A stretch of DNA of 64,000 nucleotides, from NCBI RefSeq assembly GCF_032391395.1, contig NZ_CP135916.1:1426001-1490000 (forward strand). Direction: 5' to 3'. The notes under the pieces were generated by a model, which had not been told where the DNA came from, made no database searches, and worked only from the letters and a program-made list of their open reading frames with translations. Each line of letters starts with the position of its first letter. The stretch's first letter is position 1. Positions 52,555 to 60,644 of the stretch are shown here, piece after piece. Source of the stretch: Sphingomonas sp. Y38-1Y (GTDB lineage Bacteria; Pseudomonadota; Alphaproteobacteria; Sphingomonadales; Sphingomonadaceae). The position numbers were made by a program, and so were the translations under genes.

Positions 52555-52887
52555 ATGATCACGACGGTCGCAACGTTGCTCCTGACGGTCTCAGCACCCG
52601 CGCCTGTACAGGCTCGCTGCTCGTCTTTTGAGACGCTGTCGGCCGCGGATCAGAAGCAATATGGCTCCCGCTATCGCCGCCGCCTGCGCACAAAGGGGCG
52701 CGAGGTCGCCGACCAATGGGTCCGCACACAAGTGTGTCCAGAAGCCCGCGCCGCCTTGCGCCAGAAACGCGGCGGTCCGCCTACCGACAAGCAGGGTCGC
52801 CCTTGCAGGAAGACCAGGACAGAGATGCGCCCGATCACCAGCGGCGGAAGCATGACGATGATCCCGAAGCAGGTGTGCGTCAGGTGA
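52555..52887 (+). CDS. Hypothetical small exported basic protein
   Basis: A 110-residue product starting MITTVATLLLTVSAPAPVQA, a signal peptide, and then a basic mature part with four cysteines (RCSSFETL, TQVCPEARA, GRPCRKTR, KQVCVR). The even number of cysteines suggests disulfides in the periplasm. It lies 68 bases behind copB on the same strand. No known family was recognised. Confidence 0.6.
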   Translation: MITTVATLLLTVSAPAPVQARCSSFETLSAADQKQYGSRYRRRLRTKGREVADQWVRTQVCPEARAALRQKRGGPPTDKQGRPCRKTRTEMRPITSGGSMTMIPKQVCVR

Positions 52888-52926
52888 GTGCAGCGTGACG
52901 GAATCGTGATCGTAGGCAGCGTGCGC

Positions 52927-53832
52927 TCAGCGCCTCAGCGGCGTCGCCTCGCTCAAGGCGTTGCGGATCGTCGTCGCGGCGACACCCGCCTGGCCCATCG
53001 CGTTGGAGATCTGGTCCAGTCCGAGCACGACGTCGCCCGCGGCGAACAGGCCAGGGACCGATGTCCGCATATGGCTGTCGACCTCCAGACAGCCTTCGTC
53101 CGTCGCGTTGGCGCCCGCCGCGATGGCGAGATCGGAGCGGATGATCGAGCCGAGCGCGGGATAGACGCTGTCGAACCGCAGCGATCCTTTGGCGGTCTGG
53201 ACCCGGAGCTGGTCACCCGCGATCGCATAGTCGCCGCACGGCCCCTCGACCCGCGCGATCCCCGCGTCGTCGAGCTTGCGGCGGCAGGTTTCGTCGAGAT
53301 CGTGGGCCGCCGGCGCAATCAGCGTGACGTCCCTGGTGTAGCTGCGCAGGAACAGCGCCTCGCGCATGCCGTGGTCGCCGGTGCCGATCACGCCGACGCG
53401 CCGGTCGGTGACCTCATAGCCGTCGCAGATCGGGCAGTAGCGGAGCAGCCCGCGTTGCAACGCCTCGTCGTGAAGGTCGTCGTCCATCTCCTCCGGCCGG
53501 CGATTGACCACGCCGGAGGCGAGCAGCACGGTCCGCGCCTGCCACTCGCGATCCTCACACGCGACGCGAAAGCGCTGGTCGAGCGGTTCGATGGCGGTGA
53601 CGCGGCACGGTTCGACCTCGACGCCGAACTCGGCAGCCTGGTCGCGCATCCGCCGCAGCAGCTCCGTCCCCGCGATGCCGCCGGGATAGCCCGCGTGGTT
53701 ATGCGTCCGCGGGATCAGCGCCGCGCGGCTTGACCCGCAGTCGAACACGCGCACCCTGAGGTGGAAGCGCGCGAGATAGATGGCGGCGGTCAGCCCGGCG
53801 GGGCCCGCGCCGACAATGATGGTGTCCTCCAT
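52927..53832 (-). CDS. NAD(P)/FAD-dependent oxidoreductase, thioredoxin-reductase-like
   Basis: A 301-residue two-domain flavoprotein. I start at 53832 ([20 protein letters not shown]), where the FAD loop sits at the N-terminus; an upstream in-frame start adds 15 unlikely residues. The redox motif is CPICDGYEV in place of the usual CATCDG, keeping both cysteines. The NADPH loop is [17 protein letters not shown] and the C-terminal FAD motif [22 protein letters not shown]. It could reduce thioredoxin or another disulfide protein; the partner is unknown. It is divergent from vapBC. Confidence 0.9.
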   Translation of the reverse strand: MEDTIIVGAGPAGLTAAIYLARFHLRVRVFDCGSSRAALIPRTHNHAGYPGGIAGTELLRRMRDQAAEFGVEVEPCRVTAIEPLDQRFRVACEDREWQARTVLLASGVVNRRPEEMDDDLHDEALQRGLLRYCPICDGYEVTDRRVGVIGTGDHGMREALFLRSYTRDVTLIAPAAHDLDETCRRKLDDAGIARVEGPCGDYAIAGDQLRVQTAKGSLRFDSVYPALGSIIRSDLAIAAGANATDEGCLEVDSHMRTSVPGLFAAGDVVLGLDQISNAMGQAGVAATTIRNALSEATPLRR

Positions 53833-53888
53833 GCCGCGCGTAAGCGATCGATGCGGCGAAGGTTCCTTGCGGATCAAAGGGCGAGGAC

Positions 53889-53909
53889 GTATATACTGGC
53901 GGTATCTAC
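53889..53909. promoter_or_regulatory. Inverted repeat in the vapBC promoter
   Basis: GTATATAC-TGGCG-GTATCTAC has 8-base arms that mirror each other with one mismatch, 11 bases upstream of the vapB start. VapB-VapC complexes normally repress their own promoter at such repeats, so this is the likely operator. Confidence 0.6.
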
Positions 53910-53919
53910 GGAGCTGTCG

Positions 53920-54180
53920 ATGGGCAAGATTTACCAGGCTAAGATTTTTAAGTCGGGAAATTCAGTGGCACTGCGTTTGCCGAAAGCGATGGGGCTTAAG
54001 GAGGGGATGGAGATGACGCTGCGTGAAAACCCGCGGGGCTTCGATGCCGAGCGGGTCGAGCGTGAAGGGCGTATCGACCTGACCGGGATCGCCGGCAGCA
54101 TTCCGGATCTTAAGCCGTTGACCGCAGAGGATCGAGAGATCGAGAGCAATCTTGATTTCAGCGCGCTTCGTGATGGCTGA
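53920..54180 (+). CDS. vapB: VapB-type antitoxin (AbrB/SpoVT domain)
   Basis: Antitoxin that binds DNA through its N-terminal swapped-hairpin domain and blocks the VapC toxin with its C-terminal tail. The 86 residues contain the AbrB-like [20 protein letters not shown] (about 6-25) and a polar tail ending in [11 protein letters not shown] with a hydrophobic/aromatic patch suited to toxin binding. Codon usage and base composition are less GC-rich than the neighbours at the gene start, as often seen for transferred toxin-antitoxin units. Overlaps vapC by 8 bases. Confidence 0.88.
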   Translation: MGKIYQAKIFKSGNSVALRLPKAMGLKEGMEMTLRENPRGFDAERVEREGRIDLTGIAGSIPDLKPLTAEDREIESNLDFSALRDG

Positions 54181-54556
54181 TGCGCGCTTTCTGCTCGATG
54201 CGAACATCCTGATCTACGTCCTTGCCGATGCGGCGGGTCCGGCGACGAGGCGGCTTGAGCAATGCCATTGGGGTGAAGCCGTGACCTCGGCCATCGCCTA
54301 TGCCGAGGTGATGCGAGGCATTGATCGCGCTCGTCCCGATCAAGCGTCGGCCGCCGATCGGCTCTTCGAGATCGTCGAAGTTCAGCCCTTCGATGGTGAG
54401 GCGGCGCTTGCCTATGCATCGTTGCCCTTTCGCCGGCACCGCTTCGACCGCCTGATCGCCGCGCATGCGCTGTCGCGCGGGTTGACGCTGGTCACCAACC
54501 ATTCCGGCGACTTTGCCGACATCCCCGGCCTCATCGTCGAGAACTGGTCCGAATGA
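54173..54556 (+). CDS. vapC: VapC-type PIN-domain ribonuclease toxin
   Basis: Toxin that cleaves RNA, in well-studied cases the anticodon loop of tRNAs. The 127-residue PIN domain shows the acidic catalytic set D9 ([10 protein letters not shown]), E45 (AYAEVMRG), D92 ([10 protein letters not shown]) and D113 (TNHSGDF). ATG 54173 is preferred; GTG 54170 and TTG 54152 are in-frame alternatives. Its TGA overlaps the ATG of trmD, so the housekeeping gene trmD is translationally coupled to the toxin. The toxin looks intact. Confidence 0.9.
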   Translation: MADARFLLDANILIYVLADAAGPATRRLEQCHWGEAVTSAIAYAEVMRGIDRARPDQASAADRLFEIVEVQPFDGEAALAYASLPFRRHRFDRLIAAHALSRGLTLVTNHSGDFADIPGLIVENWSE

Positions 54557-55290
54557 CGTTTCGTGCTTCTGTACTGACGCTCTATCCCGAGATGTTTCCG
54601 GGGCCGCTCGGGCTGTCGCTGGCGGGCAGGGGGCTTCGCGAGGGACGGTGGTCGCTCGACGCGGTGCAGATCCGTGACTTCGCGACCGACAAGCATCGAA
54701 GCGTGGACGACACCCCCGCGGGCGGCGGCGCCGGGATGGTCTTGCGCGCCGACGTGCTGGCTGCCGCTTGCGATTCCGTGGGTTACGACCGGCCGATGCT
54801 GGCGATGAGCCCGCGCGGGCGCCCGCTCACCCAGGCGCGGGTGCGGGACCTAGCGGCCGGGCCGGGCGTCTCGATCCTGTGCGGGCGGTTTGAGGGGTTC
54901 GACGAACGCCTGTTCGAGGCGCGCGCGATCGAGCCCGTGTCGATCGGCGACTATATCCTGTCCGGCGGCGAGATGGCGGCGCTGACGCTGCTTGATGCTT
55001 GCGTCCGGCTGCTTCCCGGCGTAATGGGCGCCGCTTCAAGCGGGGACGACGAGAGCTTCGAAAGCGGCCTTCTCGAATATCCGCAATATACCCGACCAGT
55101 CACATGGGAAGGGCGCACGATCCCCGAAGTGCTGCGATCGGGGGATCATGCGAGGATCGCGGCGTGGCGCCATGCCACCGCCGAGACCGATACACGGCTA
55201 AGGAGGCCGGATCTTTGGGAGCGCCACACCGGCGTTCGGGTCCAGTCTCCCTCTGGTGCGCGGCGAAACGATTGGGACGAAGACACATGA
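54553..55290 (+). CDS. trmD: tRNA (guanine(37)-N1)-methyltransferase
   Basis: Makes m1G37 next to the anticodon, preventing frameshifts. The 245-residue SPOUT enzyme has the typical start [33 protein letters not shown], and the knot segments [47 protein letters not shown] and the C-terminal [16 protein letters not shown]. The normal upstream partners rpsP and rimM are missing here; vapBC occupies that place. rplS follows with an ATGA overlap, as in the standard operon. Confidence 0.96.
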   Translation: MTFRASVLTLYPEMFPGPLGLSLAGRGLREGRWSLDAVQIRDFATDKHRSVDDTPAGGGAGMVLRADVLAAACDSVGYDRPMLAMSPRGRPLTQARVRDLAAGPGVSILCGRFEGFDERLFEARAIEPVSIGDYILSGGEMAALTLLDACVRLLPGVMGAASSGDDESFESGLLEYPQYTRPVTWEGRTIPEVLRSGDHARIAAWRHATAETDTRLRRPDLWERHTGVRVQSPSGARRNDWDEDT

Positions 55291-55676
55291 ACCTGATCCA
55301 GCAGATCGAGGCGGAACAGATCGCCAAGCTGCTTTCGGCACGCGAAATCCCCGACTTCCGCCCCGGCGACACGCTGCGCGTCGGCGTGAAGGTCATCGAA
55401 GGTGAGCGGCGCCGCGTCCAGAATTACGAGGGCGTGTGCATCGCGCGCTCGAACAAGGGCATGGGCTCGAACTTCACCGTTCGGAAGATCTCGTTCGGCG
55501 AGGGCGTCGAGCGTGTCTTCCCGCTCTATTCGCCGAACATCGATTCGATCGAGGTGGTTCGCCGCGGCGTCGTGCGCCGTGCGAAGCTCTATTACCTGCG
55601 TGGCCGCACCGGCAAGTCGGCGCGTATCGCCGAGCGTCGCGACCCGCGTCAGACTGCGGCTGCCGCCGCCGACTAA
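55287..55676 (+). CDS. rplS: 50S ribosomal protein L19
   Basis: Ribosomal protein at the 30S-50S interface. The ATG at 55287 overlaps the trmD stop and gives 129 residues beginning [16 protein letters not shown], with the L19 signatures [51 protein letters not shown] and [23 protein letters not shown]. An Ala-rich tail ends the protein. Followed by a strong terminator. Confidence 0.98.
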   Translation: MNLIQQIEAEQIAKLLSAREIPDFRPGDTLRVGVKVIEGERRRVQNYEGVCIARSNKGMGSNFTVRKISFGEGVERVFPLYSPNIDSIEVVRRGVVRRAKLYYLRGRTGKSARIAERRDPRQTAAAAAD

Positions 55677-55700
55677 TCGGCCCGGCATCGACGCCTATCG

Positions 55701-55736
55701 AAAGGGGCGCGGCGGGACATCCTGCCGCGCCCCTTT
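55701..55736 (+). terminator. Terminator of the vapBC-trmD-rplS unit
   Basis: AAAGGGGCGCGGC, a 10-base loop, then GCCGCGCCCCTTT and C. The stem is 10 or more perfect pairs extended by A-T pairs, 24 bases after the rplS stop. Confidence 0.85.
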
Positions 55737-55742
55737 CTGCAT

Positions 55743-55781
55743 GAAAATGGGGCCGTTTCGACGCTCTGCCGGAACGGCCCC
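55743..55781 (-). terminator. Terminator of the ferritin-like gene pair (minus strand)
   Basis: On the minus strand GGGGCCGTT, a 15-base loop, AACGGCCCC and then ATTTTCAT. It lies 60 bases behind the stop codon of the gene 55841-56872. Confidence 0.7.
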
Positions 55782-55840
55782 CGAGGCATACGCCGCCGCC
55801 GCCTGATATGGGAGGGTACGGCGCGGCGTGGGAGAAAGGG

Positions 55841-56872
55841 TCAGTTCGCGGCGCTGGTCCGCAGGCTGCCGTTGAGCCCCGAAGGGAAGAAGCCGCCCTG
55901 CGACACCGCCGACTTGTTGAGATAGGCGATGTTGAGCACCTGGCCCGGCGTCCGGCTGAACGCGATGCCGCTCGAGTCCGTCGGTACGATGTTCGACGTG
56001 AGCGTCGCGCCGCTGCCCGACGGACGGATGCCTTGGTCGAGATCGCTCGTCCCATCCAGACTGTCGCGCGCGTTCGAGATCGCCTCGGTCGCGTCTATCA
56101 GCGCCGGCGTCGCCAGTCCCTTGCGGAACAGCACCGTGCGGATCAGGCCGGCATGGTACGCCTCGGCCGCGTGGATGCCCGCCGCCGCCTCGATAAAGGC
56201 CTTGGTGTTGAGGAAGCTGACGGCACCCTTGTACGCGGTGACGCCGACATCCTCGAAGATGAAGGCGGCGAGCAGGAAGTTTTCGTCGCTGGCATAGGCG
56301 TCGAAGCTTTCGCCTGCCCCGACCAGCCCGGCGGCGCGCGCCGCGCTGGAGAACGCACCCGTCGCGGCGGTGCCGATGTCGATCGCCGGCATCGCCACCC
56401 GCGCCGACATCAGCGCATTGCGCAGGAAGTTGACGTGCTCGCGCTCGTCATTGGCGATCTCGCGCGCATAGGCGGCGACCAGCGGGTCGGTGAAGTTGAC
56501 GCGGCGGCCGCCCGTCACCGTCCCCTGCGTGCCGGTGCCGGTCAGCTGATCGGCCGGCAGGCCGCTACCCGTCGCGGCGAAGGCATAGAACTGCGCCTCC
56601 AGATATTCGAGCTGAAGCGCGAAGTTGAGCACGTCGGCCTCGCTCGGTGCCGCCGAGGTGGGCGAGGGGGTCGGCGTGGGTGTGGGCGTCGGCGACGGGG
56701 TGGGGGTCGGGTTGACCACCACGTCGTCGTCATTGTCGTCGCACGCGGCGAGCAGCCCGGCGCCAGCCACGGCAACCGTGGCGGTGCGAGCCATGCGCAG
56801 CATTGCGCGGCGGCTTTCCCGACGCGCTTCGCCAGCGCCCAGGATTTCGAGAATCAGGTCCTGATTTCGCAT
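55841..56872 (-). CDS. Ferritin-like domain protein with Pro/Thr linker, lipoprotein-like signal
   Basis: A 343-residue exported protein of the ferritin-like fold. The N-terminus [24 protein letters not shown] looks like a twin-arginine/lipoprotein signal with Cys at the end. A low-complexity linker of alternating Pro and Thr/Ser follows (about 57-75). The four-helix domain has [46 protein letters not shown] and [12 protein letters not shown], which supply Glu and His metal ligands. The last 80 residues ([17 protein letters not shown]...[10 protein letters not shown]) are shared with the paralogue upstream. Function unknown. Confidence 0.85.
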   Translation of the reverse strand: MRNQDLILEILGAGEARRESRRAMLRMARTATVAVAGAGLLAACDDNDDDVVVNPTPTPSPTPTPTPTPSPTSAAPSEADVLNFALQLEYLEAQFYAFAATGSGLPADQLTGTGTQGTVTGGRRVNFTDPLVAAYAREIANDEREHVNFLRNALMSARVAMPAIDIGTAATGAFSSAARAAGLVGAGESFDAYASDENFLLAAFIFEDVGVTAYKGAVSFLNTKAFIEAAAGIHAAEAYHAGLIRTVLFRKGLATPALIDATEAISNARDSLDGTSDLDQGIRPSGSGATLTSNIVPTDSSGIAFSRTPGQVLNIAYLNKSAVSQGGFFPSGLNGSLRTSAAN

Positions 56873-56888
56873 GTCTGCCTCCCCTGGC

Positions 56889-57851
56889 TCAGTTTGACGC
56901 GCTGGTGCGGATGGTGCCGTTGACGCCGGCGGGGAAGAACCCGCCGCGGTCGGTCGACATGCGGTTGAGATAGGCGATGTTGAGCGTCTGGCCGGCCGAT
57001 CGGCTGAAGGCGATGCCGTTGGCATCGAGCGGCGCGATGTTGCTCACCGTGTTGCCGCCGGTGCCCGACGGACGCACGCCCTGGTCCAGGTCGCTCGACC
57101 CGTCCAGGCTGTCGCGCGCGTTGGAGATCGCCTCCGTCGCGTCGATCAACGCAGGCGTCGCGATCCCCTTGGCATAGAGCGTCGTCCGCACGATCGCGGC
57201 ATGATACGCCTCGACCGCCAGGATCCCGGCCGCCGCTTCGAGGAAGGTCTTCGACGTGATCAGCGGGGCTGCGCCCTTGTAGGCGGTGACGCCGACATCC
57301 TCGAAGATATAGGCCGCCAGCAGGAAGTTCTCGTCGCTGGCATAGGGGTCGAACGTCTCGCCCGCGCCGATCAGCCCGGCCGCGCGGGCGGCGGCGGAGA
57401 AGGCGGTGTTCGGGCCGACGCCGATGTCGATCGCCGGCTGCGCGACGGCGGTGTTGGTGAGCGCGTTGCGCAGGAACTCGACATGCGCGCGCTCGTCGGC
57501 GGCGATTTCTCGCGCATAAGCGGCGACGGCAGTGTCGGTGAAGTTGACCCGGCGTCCGCCGCTGACCGCGCCGGCCGTCCCGGTGCCGCTCGTCAGCGAA
57601 CTCGGCAGGCCCTCGCCGGTTGCCGCGAACAAATAGAATTGCGCCTCGAGATATTCGAGGTTGAGGGCGAAGTTGAGGATGTCGCCATCGGACGGCGCGG
57701 TCTGCGCAACGACCGGCGCGGTGCGGGTCGCGATCGCCGCGCCACCGGCGACGGCCGCGGCCACCCCCATGGTGCGGAAGAAATCGCGTCGGCCCTCACG
57801 TCGACGCTCACGCGCGTCGAGGACCTCGATCAAGTCAGGCGTCGCTTCCAT
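56889..57851 (-). CDS. Ferritin-like domain protein, tandem paralogue
   Basis: A 320-residue relative of the downstream gene, sharing almost every helix: [58 protein letters not shown] and the C-terminal [17 protein letters not shown]. The signal is twin-arginine-like ([23 protein letters not shown]) and ends without a lipobox or Pro/Thr linker, so this copy is probably soluble in the periplasm. The two genes are 16 bases apart and form one operon, divergent from a Crp-like regulator gene. Confidence 0.87.
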   Translation of the reverse strand: MEATPDLIEVLDARERRREGRRDFFRTMGVAAAVAGGAAIATRTAPVVAQTAPSDGDILNFALNLEYLEAQFYLFAATGEGLPSSLTSGTGTAGAVSGGRRVNFTDTAVAAYAREIAADERAHVEFLRNALTNTAVAQPAIDIGVGPNTAFSAAARAAGLIGAGETFDPYASDENFLLAAYIFEDVGVTAYKGAAPLITSKTFLEAAAGILAVEAYHAAIVRTTLYAKGIATPALIDATEAISNARDSLDGSSDLDQGVRPSGTGGNTVSNIAPLDANGIAFSRSAGQTLNIAYLNRMSTDRGGFFPAGVNGTIRTSASN

Positions 57852-57927
57852 GCCATCCTCCCTCTTTTGAGTGATCGTGCGACGAACCGCGAGGATGGAG
57901 GTTGCAGCATGAACCTGCGGGGGTCCG

Positions 57928-57941
57928 ATTGTGCGCACAAT
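57928..57941. promoter_or_regulatory. Perfect palindrome in the divergent ferritin-like/Crp promoter region
   Basis: ATTGTGCGCACAAT is a perfect 14-base palindrome about halfway between the starts at 57851 and 58024. The local sequence is more AT-rich than the surroundings. It is a candidate operator for the neighbouring Crp-like protein, though it differs from classical CRP and FNR half-sites. Confidence 0.55.
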
Positions 57942-58023
57942 ACTGAAGTTATTCGGTCCGCCCTGCATCCGTTCGCCCGGTTGAGGCGAAACTAACAAGG
58001 GATAACTTTTGGTTTGTGAGCCT

Positions 58024-58779
58024 ATGTATCGCACGGAACATCGGATCGATCGCACCGACCGCGTTGACGGCGTGAGCTTTGCCAACGCGTTCCTTGCGGG
58101 CCTCTCTCGCGACGATGCACGAGCGGTCGCCGCCACCGCCATGCGCGTCACGCTGGCAAGCGGCGATCCGGCGGTGCCCGAGGGGCAGCAGGCCTCGCTC
58201 TGGCTGCCCGAGACCGCGGTGCTCTCGTTCGGAGAGGCGCTGGGCGGGCGGCTGATCGAATGTGGGATCATCGGGCGTGAGGGGCTGGTCGGGTGGGAGC
58301 CGGCGACCGGCATCGCGCCCTCCGCCGCGATCGGGGTGCTGATCCGTGGGACCGCGCTGGTGGTGCCGGGCGAGCGGGTGTCGGCCTTGTGTGCCGAGCG
58401 GCCGACGCTTGCTGCGGCACTGCTGCGCTATCGTGAAACCCTGGTGGCGCAGATGCGCGCGACGATCGCCGCGCGGCTCCACTGCCGGCCGGAGGCGCGG
58501 CTGGCGCGCTGGCTGTGCATGCTCCACGACCGGGTGGAGGGCGATACGCTCGACATCACGCATCTGCGCCTTGCCGACTTCCTCGCCTCGCGCCGGGCGG
58601 GCGTGACCGACAGCCTCCATCTGCTGGAGGGCGAGCGCGTGCTGCGGTGTACGCGCGGCAAGATCGTCGTGCGCAGCCGTGCCGCGCTCGAGCAGGCCGC
58701 TGGCGAATGCTATGGCGCGGCGGAGCGGGTCCACCGCGCGCTGGTGGGGCCGTTCGGGAAAGTCGCCGCGGCCGCCTAG
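58024..58779 (+). CDS. Crp/Fnr-family transcriptional regulator
   Basis: A 251-residue regulator with an N-terminal cyclic-nucleotide-binding-like barrel (about 20-130; QQASLWLPETAVLSFGEALGG, GREGLVGWEP) and a C-terminal winged helix (DITHLRLADFLASRRAGVTDSLHLLEGERVLRCTRGKIVV). No cysteines arranged as in Fnr are seen, so oxygen sensing through an Fe-S cluster is unlikely. ATG 58024 is chosen; a TTG lies 15 bases upstream. Its TAG stop is formed by the first three bases of the repeat element at 58777. Confidence 0.87.
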   Translation: MYRTEHRIDRTDRVDGVSFANAFLAGLSRDDARAVAATAMRVTLASGDPAVPEGQQASLWLPETAVLSFGEALGGRLIECGIIGREGLVGWEPATGIAPSAAIGVLIRGTALVVPGERVSALCAERPTLAAALLRYRETLVAQMRATIAARLHCRPEARLARWLCMLHDRVEGDTLDITHLRLADFLASRRAGVTDSLHLLEGERVLRCTRGKIVVRSRAALEQAAGECYGAAERVHRALVGPFGKVAAAA

Positions 58780-59048
58780 GGTCAGGACCCATTACTGGCA
58801 ATGGCCGTGACGGAGCCGATGTGGCCGCGCGGGTAGGAGCAAGGAGGGAGCGATGTATTCACATCGTGACCGACGCGCGACGCCGCCGTGCGGCCACATC
58901 GGCCCGCCGCGAAGCGGTCGCCCGGAGCAGCCCGCCGAGCGTCGTCGCTTGCTTGCGCGTAGCGACAGCTACGTGACTGCGCTGCGCTCCTCGTCGGCGG
59001 GCTGCTCCTGGCGATCACGACCGTTGCCAGTAATGGGTCCTGACCCTA
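58777..59048. mobile_element. 272-bp MITE-like palindromic element, copy 1
   Basis: Ends in 34-base inverted repeats (beginning TAGGGTCAGGACCCATTACT) that differ at only two positions, with TA at both edges, consistent with a TA target duplication. Inside are further stems: a 17-pair stem (58813-58829 with its mate near 58886-58902), a CGATGT-ATTC-ACATCG hairpin, a 14-pair stem GGAGCAGCCCGCCG with CGGCGGGCTGCTCC, and a CGTAGC-GACA-GCTACG hairpin. No ORF of worth is inside. Its outer TAG is the stop codon of both the Crp-like gene and the anti-sigma gene. Confidence 0.85.
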
Positions 59049-59753
59049 GAGCCGCGTCAGCCGCGCGGTGCCCAGGATCGTGCCCGACGGTGCCGGATGC
59101 GGCGCTCCCTCGGCAGGCTCCAGCGTCAGCGCCAGCACCGCGCCATCTTGAAGCAGCTTGGCCACTTCGGGCGAGATGACCAGCCGGCTTTCGCCATCGC
59201 GCGCGAACTGGCCGAGCGAGACGGGTGCGGCGTCACCGGCGATAAGCCACAGTTCGGGTTCGCCGCTGCCCGCGGGAACCGCGATCGCACGCAGGTGCAG
59301 CGCGCCCTCGGCGCCCAGCCGCGCGGCGATCATCGACGCGCCCTTGGCATCGGGAAGCTGCGCGAGCAGCGTCCGCGAATCCTGCGGCGGCGGCGGCGCG
59401 GCAAGCGGGGCGGGGACGGGCCGCAGCACGAGCACTGCGCCGAGCACCGCCGCCACCGCGCCCAGCGAGATTGCCGATGCGCGCCAGCGCCGCAGGCTCC
59501 GCAGCAACCCATCGTTGGCGGGCACGCGCAGTCGCGCCTCGATTTGCGGCCACAATCCCTCGGGCGCGGCCGCCGGCTCGATCTCGTCATAGAGCGGCGC
59601 CAGCCGCGCTTCCCAGCGTGCTACTGCGGCGGCAAAGCCAGGGTCGCTCGCGACGCGCGCCTGCGCGGTCGCCGCCTCGGCCCCGGTCAGCAGCCCCAGC
59701 ACCCATTCGGCCGCGAGATGCTCGTCGTCGTCCAGGGCCGGATCAGTCTGCAT
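59046..59753 (-). CDS. Anti-sigma factor (RskA/ChrR-like, membrane-anchored)
   Basis: Holds the cognate ECF sigma factor inactive. The 235 residues have an N-terminal sigma-binding region (about 1-80) with the zinc-less anti-sigma fold DDEHLAAEWVLGLLTGAEAATAQ, one membrane helix (about 93-112, AISLGAVAAVLGAVLVLRP), and a periplasmic RskA-type domain with ASMIAARLGAEGALHLRA, ELWLIAGDAAPVSLG. It overlaps the sigma gene by 11 bases. The TAG stop codon lies in the terminal repeat of the 272-bp element. Confidence 0.88.
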   Translation of the reverse strand: MQTDPALDDDEHLAAEWVLGLLTGAEAATAQARVASDPGFAAAVARWEARLAPLYDEIEPAAAPEGLWPQIEARLRVPANDGLLRSLRRWRASAISLGAVAAVLGAVLVLRPVPAPLAAPPPPQDSRTLLAQLPDAKGASMIAARLGAEGALHLRAIAVPAGSGEPELWLIAGDAAPVSLGQFARDGESRLVISPEVAKLLQDGAVLALTLEPAEGAPHPAPSGTILGTARLTRL

Positions 59754-60300
59754 CGAGGCAGAGGCGAAGGCGGTCGAGGCCGCGGCGGATCCAGCTCTTC
59801 ATCGTACCCAGCGGCACCGAGGCGTGCTGCGCCAGTTCGGCATAGCTGTAGCCGTCGAAGAAGGCGGAGCGGATGAACTGCCGCTGGTGCTCGTCGAGCA
59901 GGCGCAGGCACTGGACCAGGCCGATCCGCTCGTCCGCCGGCATCGGCGCCGAAGCGGTGCTCGCGATGCCGCGGTCGGCCAGGTCGGTGCCGTCGGCATC
60001 CTCATGCCGCCGCTCGCGGCTGCGCCGGCTGTCGATCGCGCTGTTGCGGGCGATCGTCGCCATCCAGGTGATCGGGCTCGCCCGCCCCGGCTCGAAGCTG
60101 GCGGCGCGATCCCAGATCTTGAGATACACCTCCTGCAACACGTCCTCCGCCGCCTCCCGATCATGCAGTACACGCAGCACGACGCCATAGAGCTTGTTCG
60201 ACGTGCGCGCATAGACACGTGCGAAAGCCGCACGATCGCCCTGCGCAGCAAGCGCCATGTCGTCGTTCAGCCGCGCGCGCGCTGCATCCGCCTCGGCCAT
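59743..60300 (-). CDS. RNA polymerase ECF sigma factor (SigK-like)
   Basis: A 185-residue alternative sigma factor. Region 2 is FARVYARTSNKLYGVVLRVL to WMATIARNSAIDSRRSRERR and contains the -10 recognition helix VLQEVYLKIWDRA; region 4 is LLDEHQRQFIRSAFFDGYSYAELAQHASVPLGTMKSWIRRGLDRL. A strong ribosome site, AAAGGAGGGG, lies 7 bases before the ATG. Its partner anti-sigma is translated from an overlapping frame. The promoter must lie in the 72 bases between the start and the second 272-bp element. Confidence 0.93.
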   Translation of the reverse strand: MAEADAARARLNDDMALAAQGDRAAFARVYARTSNKLYGVVLRVLHDREAAEDVLQEVYLKIWDRAASFEPGRASPITWMATIARNSAIDSRRSRERRHEDADGTDLADRGIASTASAPMPADERIGLVQCLRLLDEHQRQFIRSAFFDGYSYAELAQHASVPLGTMKSWIRRGLDRLRLCLDAD

Positions 60301-60372
60301 GCTTGCCCCTCCTTTACCCGGCCTTCGTTGTACGCGCCGGTCAAGGCAATGGAAAAGGGTAGAAATCTACCA

Positions 60373-60644
60373 TAGGGTCAGGGCCCATTACTGGCAATGG
60401 CCGTGACGGAGCCGATGTGGCCGCACGGGTAGGAGCAAGGAGGGAGCGATGTGTTTGCATCGTGACCGACGCGCGACGCCGCCGTGCGGCCACATCGGCC
60501 CGCCGCAAAGCGGTCGCCCGGAGCAGCCCGCCGAGCATCGTCGCTTGCTTGCGCGTAGCGACAGCTACGCGACTGCGCTGCGCTCCTCGTCGGCGGGCTG
60601 CTCCGGACGATCACGACCGTTGCCAGTAATGGGCCCTGACCCTA
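60373..60644. mobile_element. 272-bp MITE-like palindromic element, copy 2
   Basis: Same length and orientation as copy 1 and identical to it except at 11 positions. The terminal repeats begin TAGGGTCAGGGCCCATTACT; the A-to-G change against copy 1 is matched by T-to-C in the opposite arm, so the pairing is kept. TA is found at both edges. The right end gives the TAG stop codon of the histidine-kinase gene. Together with the 72 bases upstream of the sigma gene it accounts for the 341-base gap 60301-60641. Confidence 0.85.

Noticed and set aside
56647..56715. Short tandem repeats in the DNA of the ferritin-like gene
   Set aside because: They encode a Pro/Thr/Ser spacer between signal and domain; no array of spaced direct repeats as in CRISPR.
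59046..60372. Reading the sigma/anti-sigma cassette and flanking repeats as a composite transposon
   Set aside because: No transposase or recombinase lies inside or next to the repeats and no outer target duplication around the whole unit is visible, so only independent insertions of a small element are supported.
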